Below, one piece after another: positions 1 to 6,735 of a stretch of 9,219 bases of DNA (within the stretch, counting starts at the first letter, position 1; the number at the start of each line of letters is the position of its first letter). This stretch comes from Pseudomonadota bacterium (GTDB lineage: Bacteria; Pseudomonadota; Gammaproteobacteria; Burkholderiales; Burkholderiaceae_C): the NCBI GenBank assembly GCA_023410975.1, contig JAEYPG010000005.1, forward strand, positions 1 to 9,219. Direction: 5' to 3'. Under the pieces are notes generated by a model. It did not search any database. It was given only the letters and a program-made list of their open reading frames with translations, and was not told the DNA's origin. A program made the translations under genes and the position numbers.

Positions 1-609
1 ATGCAACGCAAGGCGCTATGGCATTCGACGCCCGAGCGCCTGGGCAGCGCGACCGTCCTGTGCGGCTGCGGCGGCGGACAGGTGGTGGCTACGGCGCTGC
101 CCAACCTGCTGCAACATGCCGCGCGCCTGGTGCTCGACGCCGACGGCCTCAACGCCGTGGCTGCCGACGCAACCCTGGCGCGGTCGCTGCGCGAGCGCGC
201 CGGCCGCGGGCAAGCGACGGTGCTGACGCCGCACCCGCTGGAGGCCGCCCGACTGCTAGGCTGCGGCGCGCCCGAGATCCAGGCCGATCGGCTCACCGCC
301 GCACAGCGGCTGGCCGAGGACCTGAGCGCCGTGGTGGTGCTCAAGGGATCCGGCAGCGTGGTGGCCGCCCCTGGAGCGCTGCCCATCGTCAACGCCACGG
401 GCAATGCGGCACTGGCCAGCCCTGGCACAGGCGACGTGCTCGCGGGCTGGCTCACCGGACAATGGAGCGCGCTCGCCACGGGCACAGCGCCACTGCAGGA
501 GCTGGTGGCGGCCAGCGTGCAGCTGCACGGCGCCGCGGCCGACACCCACGCGCTGAACGGTCCGCTGCTGGCACTGGAGCTGATCGACGCCATGCGCCGC
601 CTGGCCTGA
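1..609 (+). CDS. nnrD: NAD(P)H-hydrate dehydratase (NnrD/YjeF C-terminal domain), 5'-truncated by window edge
   Basis: Partial gene: the last 202 codons of an ADP/ATP-dependent NAD(P)H-hydrate dehydratase, which repairs hydrated NADH and NADPH in the cytoplasm. Ribokinase-like fold motifs are visible in order: DADGLNA (about residues 46-52), LTPHPLEAARLL (about 74-85), VVVLKGSGSVVA (about 111-122), and the glycine-rich NATGNAALASPGTGDVLAG (about 131-149), whose GTGD motif belongs to the nucleotide/substrate site of this family. The C-terminal domain alone is normally about 270-280 residues, so roughly 70 residues with the early glycine-rich part of the fold are missing. The ATG at base 1 is therefore most likely an internal methionine. 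In many bacteria this domain is fused behind an epimerase (YjeF_N) in one protein near 500 residues; that cannot be decided here. The stop codon TGA at 607-609 lies inside a hairpin. The gene converges on rnr. Family assignment is secure, full architecture unknown. Confidence 0.9.
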   Translation: MQRKALWHSTPERLGSATVLCGCGGGQVVATALPNLLQHAARLVLDADGLNAVAADATLARSLRERAGRGQATVLTPHPLEAARLLGCGAPEIQADRLTAAQRLAEDLSAVVVLKGSGSVVAAPGALPIVNATGNAALASPGTGDVLAGWLTGQWSALATGTAPLQELVAASVQLHGAAADTHALNGPLLALELIDAMRRLA

Positions 610-620
610 AGCCTTCAGGC
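604..620 (+). terminator. hairpin overlapping the nnrD stop codon
   Basis: Perfect 7-bp inverted repeat, GCCTGAA (604-610) and TTCAGGC (614-620), separated by a 3-nt loop. The left arm contains the TGA stop of nnrD. No T-tract follows, so it is not a canonical intrinsic terminator. It could stabilise the mRNA 3' end or act with Rho. The call as a terminator is inference. Confidence 0.35.
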
Positions 621-704
621 TGCCGTCCCGAGGCAGGCCTGGAGCGCGCCTCACAACCACCCCATGCGACGGCGTCGCACACAAGCACGCGCACCACAAC
701 GACG

Positions 705-741
705 CAGCGGGCCGGCATGCACGTCGCATACCGGCCCGCTG
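705..741. terminator. strong hairpin between convergent nnrD and rnr, possible bidirectional terminator
   Basis: A long inverted repeat. An 11-bp perfect GC-rich stem (705-715 with 731-741) is followed by one C/A mismatch and 4 more base pairs (717-720 with 726-729), closing on a 5-nt loop. It sits 19 bases past the rnr stop codon and about 95 bases past the nnrD stop, where either transcript would end. Neither strand has a T-run behind it, so it departs from the classic intrinsic terminator. A 3'-end stabilising or Rho-assisted structure is equally possible. Confidence 0.5.
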
Positions 742-759
742 GATGTCGCTGCCGCTGGC

Positions 760-3186
760 TCAGCCGCGCTGCTTGGTCTTGCGGGCTGCGGCCTTGGCGG
801 CCGACTTGGCAGCCGCCGTCTTGCGGGCCGCGCTCTTGCGTGCCCCGGTTTTGCGCGCGGTACGCGCCGCAGCTTTGTGCGCGCGGCTTTCCTCCTTCAG
901 CGCCTGCAGCTGTTCCACGGCCGTTGCAGGTTGTTCGGCAGGGGTGGCGGCGTCCGCGATGCCCCGCGGGGCCTTCTCATCGGCGCCGGTGGGCACGACG
1001 GCATGCGGGCGGTCCACCGGCGGCGTGTCGGCAGAAGGCATGTCCGCGCCACCATCGACAGCGACGTTCGCACTGGCCACGTCCCGCGCCGGCTCGCCGC
1101 TCTTGCGGCCGCGACGCCCACGCGCGCGCGATTCGCCGTCCACGGCCTTGCCCTGGACGCCGCGGCGGCCAAGCACACGCATCTCAGCGCCCTCATGCAC
1201 CAGCCGGAAATCGATGCGCCGGCCATCCAGGTCCACACGGCTCACCTGCACGCGCACTCGCGAACCCACGACGTAGCGCACGCCGGTGCGCTCGCCTCGC
1301 AACTCCTGGCGCGTCTCGTCGTAGCGGAAGTACTCGCCACCGAGCTCGGTGATGTGCACCAAGCCCTCGACGTAGAGCGCATCCAGCGTCACAAACAGGC
1401 CGAAGCTGGTGACGGCAGTCACCGTGCCGCTGAACTCCTCGCCCAGCCGGTCGCGCATGTAGCGACACTTGAGCCAAGCCTCAACGTCGCGCGAGGCCTC
1501 GTCGGCACGGCGCTCGTTGGCGCTGCAGTGCGCGCCCGCGCCTTCCCACAGCTCCATCTCCTGCGGATGGGCCTTGGCCGCCTTGCCTGCGGAGCGCGTC
1601 TTGGGCGCCTCTTCCAGCGCGCCGCTGGCCAGACGATAACGCTTGCCCGCCAGCAGCGCCTTGATGACCCGGTGCACCAGCAGGTCCGGATAGCGGCGGA
1701 TAGGGCTAGTGAAGTGGGTGTAGGCCTCGTAGGCCAGCCCGAAGTGGCCGGAGTTGGACGCGGTGTAGATGGCCTGCTGCATCGAGCGCAGCAGCATGGT
1801 GTGGATCTGCTGGGCGTCGGGGCGGTCCTTGGTGGCCTCGGCAATGGCGGCAAACTCGCCCGGCGTCGGCTCGTCGCTGACGCTGAGTCCCAAGCCCAGC
1901 GCGCGCAGGTAGTTCTGCAGCGTCACGCGCTTCTCGGGCGTGGGTCCCTCGTGTACCCGGAACAGCGCCGGGTGCTTGTGCTGTTCGATGAAGTCGGCCG
2001 CACACACGTTGGCCGCGAGCATCGCCTCCTCGATGAGCCGGTGCGCCTCGGTGCGCACGCGCGGCACGATCTTCTCGATGCGGCCATTGGCGTCGCACAC
2101 GATCTGCGTTTCGGTGGTCTCGAAGTCCACCGCCCCGCGGTTGCCACGGTGCCTGAGCAACACGCGGTAGACCTCGTGCAGGTGCAACAAGTGAGGCACC
2201 AGCTCTGCGCGCCGCGCCGCCTCAGGGCCACGCGTGTTGCTCAGGATCGCCGCCACCTCGGTGTAGGTCAGCCGCGCATGCGAGCAGATCACGGCCGGGA
2301 AGAACTGGTACGCATGAATCTCGCCGTCCTCGCGCACGAGCATGTCGCACACCATGGACAGTCGCTCCTGCAGCGGGTTGAGCGAGCACAGCCCGTTGGA
2401 GAGCTTCTCCGGCAGCATGGGGATGACGCGGCGCGGGAAGTACACCGACGTAGCGCGTTCGTAGGCGTCCTCATCCAACGCGTCGCCGGGCTTGACGTAG
2501 TGACTCACGTCGGCGATCGCCACCACCAGACGCCACCCCTTGAAGGCGCTCTTGCCCCGGCCACTGGCGTGGGGCTCGCAATACACGGCGTCGTCGAAAT
2601 CGCGCGCGTCCTCGCCGTCGATGGTCACCAGTGGCACGTCGCTGAGGTCGATGCGATAGCGACGATCGGCCGGGCGCAGCTTGTCGGGCAGGCCTGCCGC
2701 CTGCGCCAGCGTCTCGGACGAGAAACGGTGCGGCACCTCGTACTTGCGCACCGCGATCTCGATTTCCATACCCGGGTCGTCAATCTCGCCCAGCACCTCG
2801 GTCACGCGACCCACGGGCTGCGAGTACATCGAGGGCTCCTCGGTGAGCTCGATGGCCACCACCTGCCCCGCCGTGGCGCTGCCGGTGGCGTTCTTGGGGA
2901 TCAGGATGTCCTGGCCGTAGCGTTTGTCCTCCGGCGCCACCAGCCAGACACCGTTTTCGTGCAAAAGCCGCCCGATGATGGGTGTACGCCGGCGCTCCAG
3001 GATCTCCAGCACCCGCCCCTCGGGCCGCCCCTTGCGGTCGTAGCGCACGATGCGCACGCGCACCCGGTCGCGGTGCAACACGGAGCGCATTTCCTGCGGC
3101 GAGAGGTACACGTCGCCTTCACCGTCGCGCAGCACGAAGCCGTGACCGTCGCGATGGCCCTGCACCACACCTTCGACTTCGCTCAT
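760..3186 (-). CDS. rnr: Ribonuclease R (RNB-family 3'-5' exoribonuclease)
   Basis: Cytoplasmic processive 3'-5' exoribonuclease that degrades structured RNA and takes part in rRNA/mRNA quality control. 808 residues. Visible order: cold-shock domain 1 starting almost at residue 1 (VEGVVQGHRDGHGFVLRDGE), second cold-shock-like domain about 68-150 (IIGRLLHENGVWLVAPEDKR), catalytic RNB domain about 175-510, S1 domain about 582-665 (GTVTAVTSFGLFVTLDALYV), then a tail rich in Ala, Lys and Arg. The active site TIDGEDARDFDDAV gives Asp190, Asp196, Asp198 and Asp199, and Tyr242 fits the tyrosine that sets the end product. HFTSPIRRYPDLLVHR (491-506) is also conserved. An Ala/Lys-containing linker (about 524-547) separates RNB from S1. 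The N-terminal helix-turn-helix region of E. coli RNase R is absent. The start at 3186 is forced: no ATG, GTG or TTG lies between it and an in-frame TGA about 55 bases upstream. There is no clear Shine-Dalgarno sequence. Divergent from tRNA-Leu, so it is probably transcribed alone. Confidence 0.96.
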   Translation of the reverse strand: MSEVEGVVQGHRDGHGFVLRDGEGDVYLSPQEMRSVLHRDRVRVRIVRYDRKGRPEGRVLEILERRRTPIIGRLLHENGVWLVAPEDKRYGQDILIPKNATGSATAGQVVAIELTEEPSMYSQPVGRVTEVLGEIDDPGMEIEIAVRKYEVPHRFSSETLAQAAGLPDKLRPADRRYRIDLSDVPLVTIDGEDARDFDDAVYCEPHASGRGKSAFKGWRLVVAIADVSHYVKPGDALDEDAYERATSVYFPRRVIPMLPEKLSNGLCSLNPLQERLSMVCDMLVREDGEIHAYQFFPAVICSHARLTYTEVAAILSNTRGPEAARRAELVPHLLHLHEVYRVLLRHRGNRGAVDFETTETQIVCDANGRIEKIVPRVRTEAHRLIEEAMLAANVCAADFIEQHKHPALFRVHEGPTPEKRVTLQNYLRALGLGLSVSDEPTPGEFAAIAEATKDRPDAQQIHTMLLRSMQQAIYTASNSGHFGLAYEAYTHFTSPIRRYPDLLVHRVIKALLAGKRYRLASGALEEAPKTRSAGKAAKAHPQEMELWEGAGAHCSANERRADEASRDVEAWLKCRYMRDRLGEEFSGTVTAVTSFGLFVTLDALYVEGLVHITELGGEYFRYDETRQELRGERTGVRYVVGSRVRVQVSRVDLDGRRIDFRLVHEGAEMRVLGRRGVQGKAVDGESRARGRRGRKSGEPARDVASANVAVDGGADMPSADTPPVDRPHAVVPTGADEKAPRGIADAATPAEQPATAVEQLQALKEESRAHKAAARTARKTGARKSAARKTAAAKSAAKAAARKTKQRG

Positions 3187-3209
3187 GAGCGCTGCGCCGA
3201 TGGCGGTAT

Positions 3210-3239
3210 TTGCGTTCTGTTTTGTTTTGATGATAGAAT
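3210..3239 (+). promoter_or_regulatory. putative sigma-70 promoter of tRNA-Leu(CAG)
   Basis: -35-like TTGCGT (3210-3215), 18-bp spacer, and -10 TAGAAT (3234-3239), which matches the TATAAT consensus at 5 of 6 positions and is preceded by TGA, giving an extended -10. The expected start, near 3246, lies about 24 bases before the mature tRNA 5' end, a usual leader length. The spacer is T-rich in an otherwise GC-rich region. Confidence 0.6.
3230..3235 (-). promoter_or_regulatory. possible -10 element of rnr
   Basis: On the minus strand these bases read TATCAT, 5 of 6 matches to TATAAT, 44 bases before the rnr start codon. No good -35 is seen at 16-18 bp. It overlaps the -10 of the tRNA promoter on the other strand by two bases. 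Weak evidence on its own, supported mainly by the lack of room for another rnr promoter before the tRNA gene. Confidence 0.3.
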
Positions 3240-3269
3240 CTCAGCTGTTTTCGAGATGACGGAAACAAA

Positions 3270-3354
<85 letters not shown>

Positions 3355-3363
3355 CCAAATCAT

Positions 3364-3392
3364 AAAGGCCGGCGCGATGCGCCGGCCTTTTT
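3364..3392 (+). terminator. intrinsic terminator of tRNA-Leu(CAG)
   Basis: Perfect 12-bp stem AAAGGCCGGCGC (3364-3375) and GCGCCGGCCTTT (3379-3390) with loop GAT, ending in a run of five T (3388-3392), and a further run of six T a few bases on. It begins 10 bases after the tRNA CCA end. Textbook Rho-independent terminator. Confidence 0.93.
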
Positions 3393-3553
3393 CGTTTGGG
3401 CTTTTTTGAGCTTCAAACATCGGCGATCTCCACGGCGCTCTTGCAAACCACTTCTGCAAACACCATCCAGCTTGCAGTTGCCAACGCAACATAAGCAAAC
3501 GACGTGCCTCGCTGTGCTGCCTTTACGCCAGCCCCGGTTTACGCCAAACCAGT
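3393..3553. other. non-coding spacer between two facing terminators
   Basis: 161 bases between the tRNA-Leu terminator and the terminator of the minus-strand purA run. No open frame here resembles a known protein. I see only short repeats: TTTACGCCA twice (3522-3530 and 3538-3546), and GCAAAC at 3443, 3456 and 3495. The base composition is less GC-rich than in the flanking genes, as expected for non-coding DNA. Confidence 0.6.
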
Positions 3554-3580
3554 AAAAAAGGCCTGCAGCTGCAGGCCTTT
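3554..3580 (-). terminator. intrinsic terminator of the hisZ-purA-phosphoribosyltransferase transcript
   Basis: A 24-base perfect palindrome (3557-3580, AAAGGCCTGCAG followed by its reverse complement) can fold into a hairpin of about 10 bp with an AGCT loop. Read on the minus strand, the stem is followed by T residues continuing to 3554, giving a run of six T. It starts 20 bases after the stop codon of the phosphoribosyltransferase gene. Because of its symmetry it may also block plus-strand readthrough, although the T-run on that side is shorter. Confidence 0.92.
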
Positions 3581-3600
3581 CTTCTCAAGCATCGTGGCTC

Positions 3601-4122
3601 TCAGACCGCGAACTTGCGTGCCAGTCCGTCGGGGCGCAGGTTGTCGTACTCCTCAAACGGCTGATGGATCCACGGGCTCGTGGGCAGCAGCTCGACGTAG
3701 TAGTCCGGCGTGTAGCAAGACACGCCCTTGGTCCAGATCACGGCCGAGCGCAGTTCCTTGATGGCCGGAATGCCACGCAGCCGCTCCACGACAGCTTGCA
3801 GCGTGACGCCGGAGTCTGCCAAGTCGTCTACCAGCAGCACCCGCCCGGCGAGCTCGCCCTTGGGCATGGTGATGTACTTGGCCATGTCCAGGCGGCCTTG
3901 CAGTGTGCCGCCTTCGTCACGGTAGGAACTGGTGGACATGATGGCCAGCGGCTTGTCGAAGACACGCGAGAGCACGTCGCCCGGGCGCAGGCCACCACGC
4001 GCCAGGCAAAGGATCTGATCGAACTCCCAGCCCGAGGCCGCCACCTTGAGCGCCAGACGCTCGGTGAGAAGGTGGTACTCGTCCCAGGAAACGTAGAGGT
4101 GCTTGCCGTCGTCGGTGAGCAT
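3601..4122 (-). CDS. Gpt-like purine phosphoribosyltransferase (COG2236-type)
   Basis: 173-residue type I phosphoribosyltransferase, a family that joins PRPP to a nucleobase in the cytoplasm. The PRPP-binding signature is RVLLVDDLADSGVT (94-107), with the paired acidic residues Asp99-Asp100 and Asp103. An upstream loop LARGGLRPGDVL (40-51) matches the pyrophosphate-binding loop of the xanthine-guanine type enzymes. The C-terminal YYVELLPTSPWIHQPFEEYD (141-160) resembles the region of E. coli Gpt that ends its base-binding hood. This favours a guanine/xanthine/hypoxanthine salvage role, but exact base specificity cannot be read from the sequence, so no symbol is given. I chose the ATG at 4122 because AAGGA lies 5 bases upstream and a longer reading would run into purA. 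It follows purA by 19 bp and is the last gene before a strong terminator. Confidence 0.85.
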   Translation of the reverse strand: MLTDDGKHLYVSWDEYHLLTERLALKVAASGWEFDQILCLARGGLRPGDVLSRVFDKPLAIMSTSSYRDEGGTLQGRLDMAKYITMPKGELAGRVLLVDDLADSGVTLQAVVERLRGIPAIKELRSAVIWTKGVSCYTPDYYVELLPTSPWIHQPFEEYDNLRPDGLARKFAV

Positions 4123-4141
4123 GACTGTCCTTGCTTGCTGT

Positions 4142-5485
4142 TCAGCGCTGGTAGGGGTGGCGCAGCACAATGGTGTGCTCGCGATCCGGGCCGGTAGAAA
4201 CCATGTCGATGGGCGCACCGATGAGCGCTTCCACGCGCTGGAGATAAGCGCGCGCGTTCTCCGGCAGCTTGTCCCACTCCGTCACGCCGAAGGTGGACTC
4301 GCTCCAGCCGGGGAAGGTGTCGTACACCGGCACGCATTCGGCGATGTCATCGGCGTCCAAAGGCAGGATGTCGATGCGCCGGCCACCCAGCTCGTAGCCC
4401 GTGCAGACCTTGATCTCCTTGAGCCCGTCCAGCACGTCGAGCTTGGTGATGCACAGGCCCGAGATGCCGTTGATGATCACCGAGCGCTTGAGCGCGGCGG
4501 CGTCAAGCCAGCCGCAGCGACGCGCGCGGCCCGTGACGGTGCCGCGCTCCTGGCCCACGGTGGAGAGGTGGTGGCCCACGCCGCCCTCCTCGTCAATGGG
4601 CAGCTCAGTCGGGAACGGACCCGAGCCTACGCGCGTGGTGTAGGCCTTGGTGATGCCCAGGATGTAGTGCAGCTGGTCCGGCCCCACACCAGCACCGGCG
4701 GCTGCGTTGCCTGCCACGCAGTTGCTGGAGGTCACGTAGGGGTAGGTGCCGTGGTCGATGTCCAGCAGCGTGCCTTGCGCGCCTTCGAAGAGGATGTTGG
4801 CGCCTGCGGCATTGGCCTCGTGCACGCGGTAACCCACGTCGGCCATCATCGGCTTGAGCACCTCGGCCAGCTTCATGGCCTGGTCAAAAATGGGCTGGAA
4901 CTCCAGCGGCTGGCCGTTGAGATGGCCGGCCAGCGCCTCGTTGTGCAGCGTCAGCAGCTCGCGCAGCTTCTTCTCGAAGCGCTGCGGGTGCTTCAGGTCC
5001 TGCACGCGCAGCGCGCGGCGAGCAACCTTGTCCTCATAGGCCGGGCCGATGCCCTTGCCGGTAGTGCCGATCTTGCCGCTGCCACTGCTCTCGCGCAGCG
5101 CCTCGCGGGCACGGTCCACTTCGACATGGAACGGCAGGATCAGCGGGCACGACTCGCTGATGAACAGACGCGCGCGCACTTCCAGCCCGGCCTTTTCCAG
5201 ACGCTCGATCTCCGACAGCAGGTGAGCCGGATCAACCACCACGCCGTTGCCGATGTAGCAGGCCACGCCGTCGCGCATGATCCCCGACGGAATGAGCTGC
5301 AGCGCCGTCTTCACGCCCTTGATCACCAGCGTGTGACCGGCGTTGTGGCCGCCCTGGAAGCGCACCACGCCCTGGGCGTGATCGGTGAGCCAGTCCACGA
5401 CCTTGCCCTTGCCTTCGTCGCCCCACTGGGTGCCGACCACGACCACGTTGCGCCCGCGCACGGCGGAAGGATTCACTTGTGTCAT
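4142..5485 (-). CDS. purA: Adenylosuccinate synthetase
   Basis: Joins IMP and aspartate using GTP to give adenylosuccinate, the first committed step to AMP; cytoplasmic dimer. 447 residues, against 432 in E. coli; the N-terminus is about nine residues longer. Visible motifs: the GTP-binding and catalytic loop GTQWGDEGKGKVVD (18-31) with Asp23; GGHNAGHT (45-52) with catalytic His51; GTTGKGIGPAYEDK (140-153), the second family signature; GRARRCGW (319-326); the guanine-recognition ITKLD (346-350); and the C-terminal STGPDREHTIVLRHP (430-444). No key residue is missing. The open frame extends upstream through hisZ, but MTQVNPS at 5485 is chosen because it leads directly into the first strand of the fold and lies 31 bp past the hisZ stop. 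Upstream hisZ and downstream phosphoribosyltransferase suggest one nucleotide-linked transcript. Confidence 0.97.
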   Translation of the reverse strand: MTQVNPSAVRGRNVVVVGTQWGDEGKGKVVDWLTDHAQGVVRFQGGHNAGHTLVIKGVKTALQLIPSGIMRDGVACYIGNGVVVDPAHLLSEIERLEKAGLEVRARLFISESCPLILPFHVEVDRAREALRESSGSGKIGTTGKGIGPAYEDKVARRALRVQDLKHPQRFEKKLRELLTLHNEALAGHLNGQPLEFQPIFDQAMKLAEVLKPMMADVGYRVHEANAAGANILFEGAQGTLLDIDHGTYPYVTSSNCVAGNAAAGAGVGPDQLHYILGITKAYTTRVGSGPFPTELPIDEEGGVGHHLSTVGQERGTVTGRARRCGWLDAAALKRSVIINGISGLCITKLDVLDGLKEIKVCTGYELGGRRIDILPLDADDIAECVPVYDTFPGWSESTFGVTEWDKLPENARAYLQRVEALIGAPIDMVSTGPDREHTIVLRHPYQR

Positions 5486-5516
5486 CTTGACTAGCGTTGA
5501 ACGGTGCTTGCCGCTC

Positions 5517-6674
5517 TCAGAGAGCGCGCAGCACCCATTGACCATCGACCTCGACCAACTCGCGGTCGCATTCGAATTCCTGCCCTTCGTGCTCGTGTCC
5601 AGGCAGCACACACAGCACGGTTTCCCCCTGCTGGCGCAGGCGGCGCACCGCCTCGCGCAGCGCCTGGGCTTCGCCCCAGGGCGCCCGCACGGCCAAGCGT
5701 GCTGGTGCCGGCGCAATGCGCTCGGCCAGCGCCTTGAGGTCCAGGCTGAAGCCCACAGCGGGACGGTTACGGCCGAACACCGCGCCGACCTCGTCGTAGC
5801 GACCGCCACGCACCAGCGCATCGCTGGCGCCAGTGCTGTAGATCGCGAAGCGCGGGCCGCTGTAGTAGGCGTGCGCCCCGGTGTCGCCCAGATCAAAGCC
5901 CAGCCGTACCTGCGCATGCGTACGCTGCACGTGGTGCATCAACCAAGCCAAGTCATCAAGCGCGGCGCGCACCACAGGCAGATCGGGCAGGAGCTCGCGC
6001 GCCGCCTGCAGCACCTCGGCACCACCGTACAGCCTCGTCAGCCCTTGCAGCGCCTTGGCCGTGGCTTCAGGCAAACCGGCCGTCAACGCGCCCAGGGCCG
6101 CCGCATCCTTGCGGGCCAGCGCGGCTGCCAGCTCTTCCTGGCGCCCTTGCTCCACGCCCTGCAGCAGAGCGCGCAGGATGCGGGCGTCTCCCACGTCCAG
6201 CACGGGAGTTTCGACACCGGCAGCGCGCAGGCCGTCAAGGGCCAGCTCCACCACCTCCAGGTCGGCTTCCAGGCCAGCGTGGCCGTAGATTTCGGCGCCG
6301 AACTGCAGGGGTTCGCGCGTGGCGCGCGGACCTGCTGGACGGGTATGCAGCACCGGGCCGCAGTAGCACAGGCGCGCAACGCCGACACGGTTGAGCAAGT
6401 GAGCATCGATACGCGCAACCTGCGGCGTGGTGTCGGCGCGCACGCCCAGCGTACGGCCGCTGAGCTGGTCAATGAGCTTGAAGGTCTGCAGGTCCAGCGC
6501 ATGGCCGGTGCCCGAGAGCAGCGACTCCAGGTACTCCAGCAGCGGCGGCATCACCAGCTCGAAGCCGTAGCTGCGCGCCATGTCCAGCAGACCCCGACGC
6601 AGCTCCTCGATACGCCGCGCCTCGGAAGGCAGCACATCGGCAATGTGCTCAGGCAGCAGCCAGGCAGAGGACAT
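5517..6674 (-). CDS. hisZ: ATP phosphoribosyltransferase regulatory subunit
   Basis: Catalytically inactive paralogue of histidyl-tRNA synthetase that forms a complex with the short form of HisG, supporting and regulating the first step of histidine synthesis (ATP plus PRPP). 385 residues, usual for the family. Class II synthetase-like core: WLLPEHIADVLPSEA near the N-terminus, motif 2 region REPLQFGAEIYG (120-131), YYSGPRFAIYS (270-280), and motif 3-like LVRGGRYDEVGAVFGRNRPA (287-306) followed by VGFSLDLKAL. The residual C-terminal region (about 326-385) does not look like the anticodon-binding domain of a true HisRS, which favours HisZ over HisS. The start at 6674 begins right at the conserved N-terminal block. 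No Shine-Dalgarno sequence is visible before it. It is separated from hflC by 127 bp with a promoter-like -10, and from purA by 31 bp. hisG is not in this window. Confidence 0.95.
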   Translation of the reverse strand: MSSAWLLPEHIADVLPSEARRIEELRRGLLDMARSYGFELVMPPLLEYLESLLSGTGHALDLQTFKLIDQLSGRTLGVRADTTPQVARIDAHLLNRVGVARLCYCGPVLHTRPAGPRATREPLQFGAEIYGHAGLEADLEVVELALDGLRAAGVETPVLDVGDARILRALLQGVEQGRQEELAAALARKDAAALGALTAGLPEATAKALQGLTRLYGGAEVLQAARELLPDLPVVRAALDDLAWLMHHVQRTHAQVRLGFDLGDTGAHAYYSGPRFAIYSTGASDALVRGGRYDEVGAVFGRNRPAVGFSLDLKALAERIAPAPARLAVRAPWGEAQALREAVRRLRQQGETVLCVLPGHEHEGQEFECDRELVEVDGQWVLRAL

Positions 6675-6702
6675 GGAAAACGAGCGGGGGATTAAAAACG
6701 AG

Positions 6703-6708
6703 ATTGTA
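6703..6708 (-). promoter_or_regulatory. putative -10 of an internal promoter for hisZ-purA
   Basis: The minus strand reads TACAAT, 5 of 6 matches to TATAAT, followed by an A/T-rich stretch just ahead of hisZ. Transcription would begin near 6696 and give a leader of about 20 bases. There is no recognisable -35 at 16-18 bp, so an activator would be needed or the match is by chance. Confidence 0.45.
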
Positions 6709-6735
6709 CCCAGCGGCCGCCCGGACAGCCGCTAC

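Noticed and set aside
1..3. ATG at the first base as the true start of nnrD
   Set aside because: The family's first glycine-rich block is missing, so the coding region must continue to the left of the window.
3443..3500. GCAAAC three times (3443, 3456, 3495) at spacings of 13 and 39 bases
   Set aside because: A 6-base word in a short spacer recurs easily by chance, and the bases around the copies are not conserved; not enough for an operator or iteron call.
4123..4218. N-terminal extension of the phosphoribosyltransferase into purA
   Set aside because: A good AAGGA ribosome-binding site stands 5 bases before the ATG at 4122, and the extension overlaps purA codons.
5486..5917. N-terminal extension of purA up to 5917
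   Set aside because: The extra 144 residues are Arg/Ala/Cys-rich, lie inside hisZ in another frame, and precede a complete normal PurA start.
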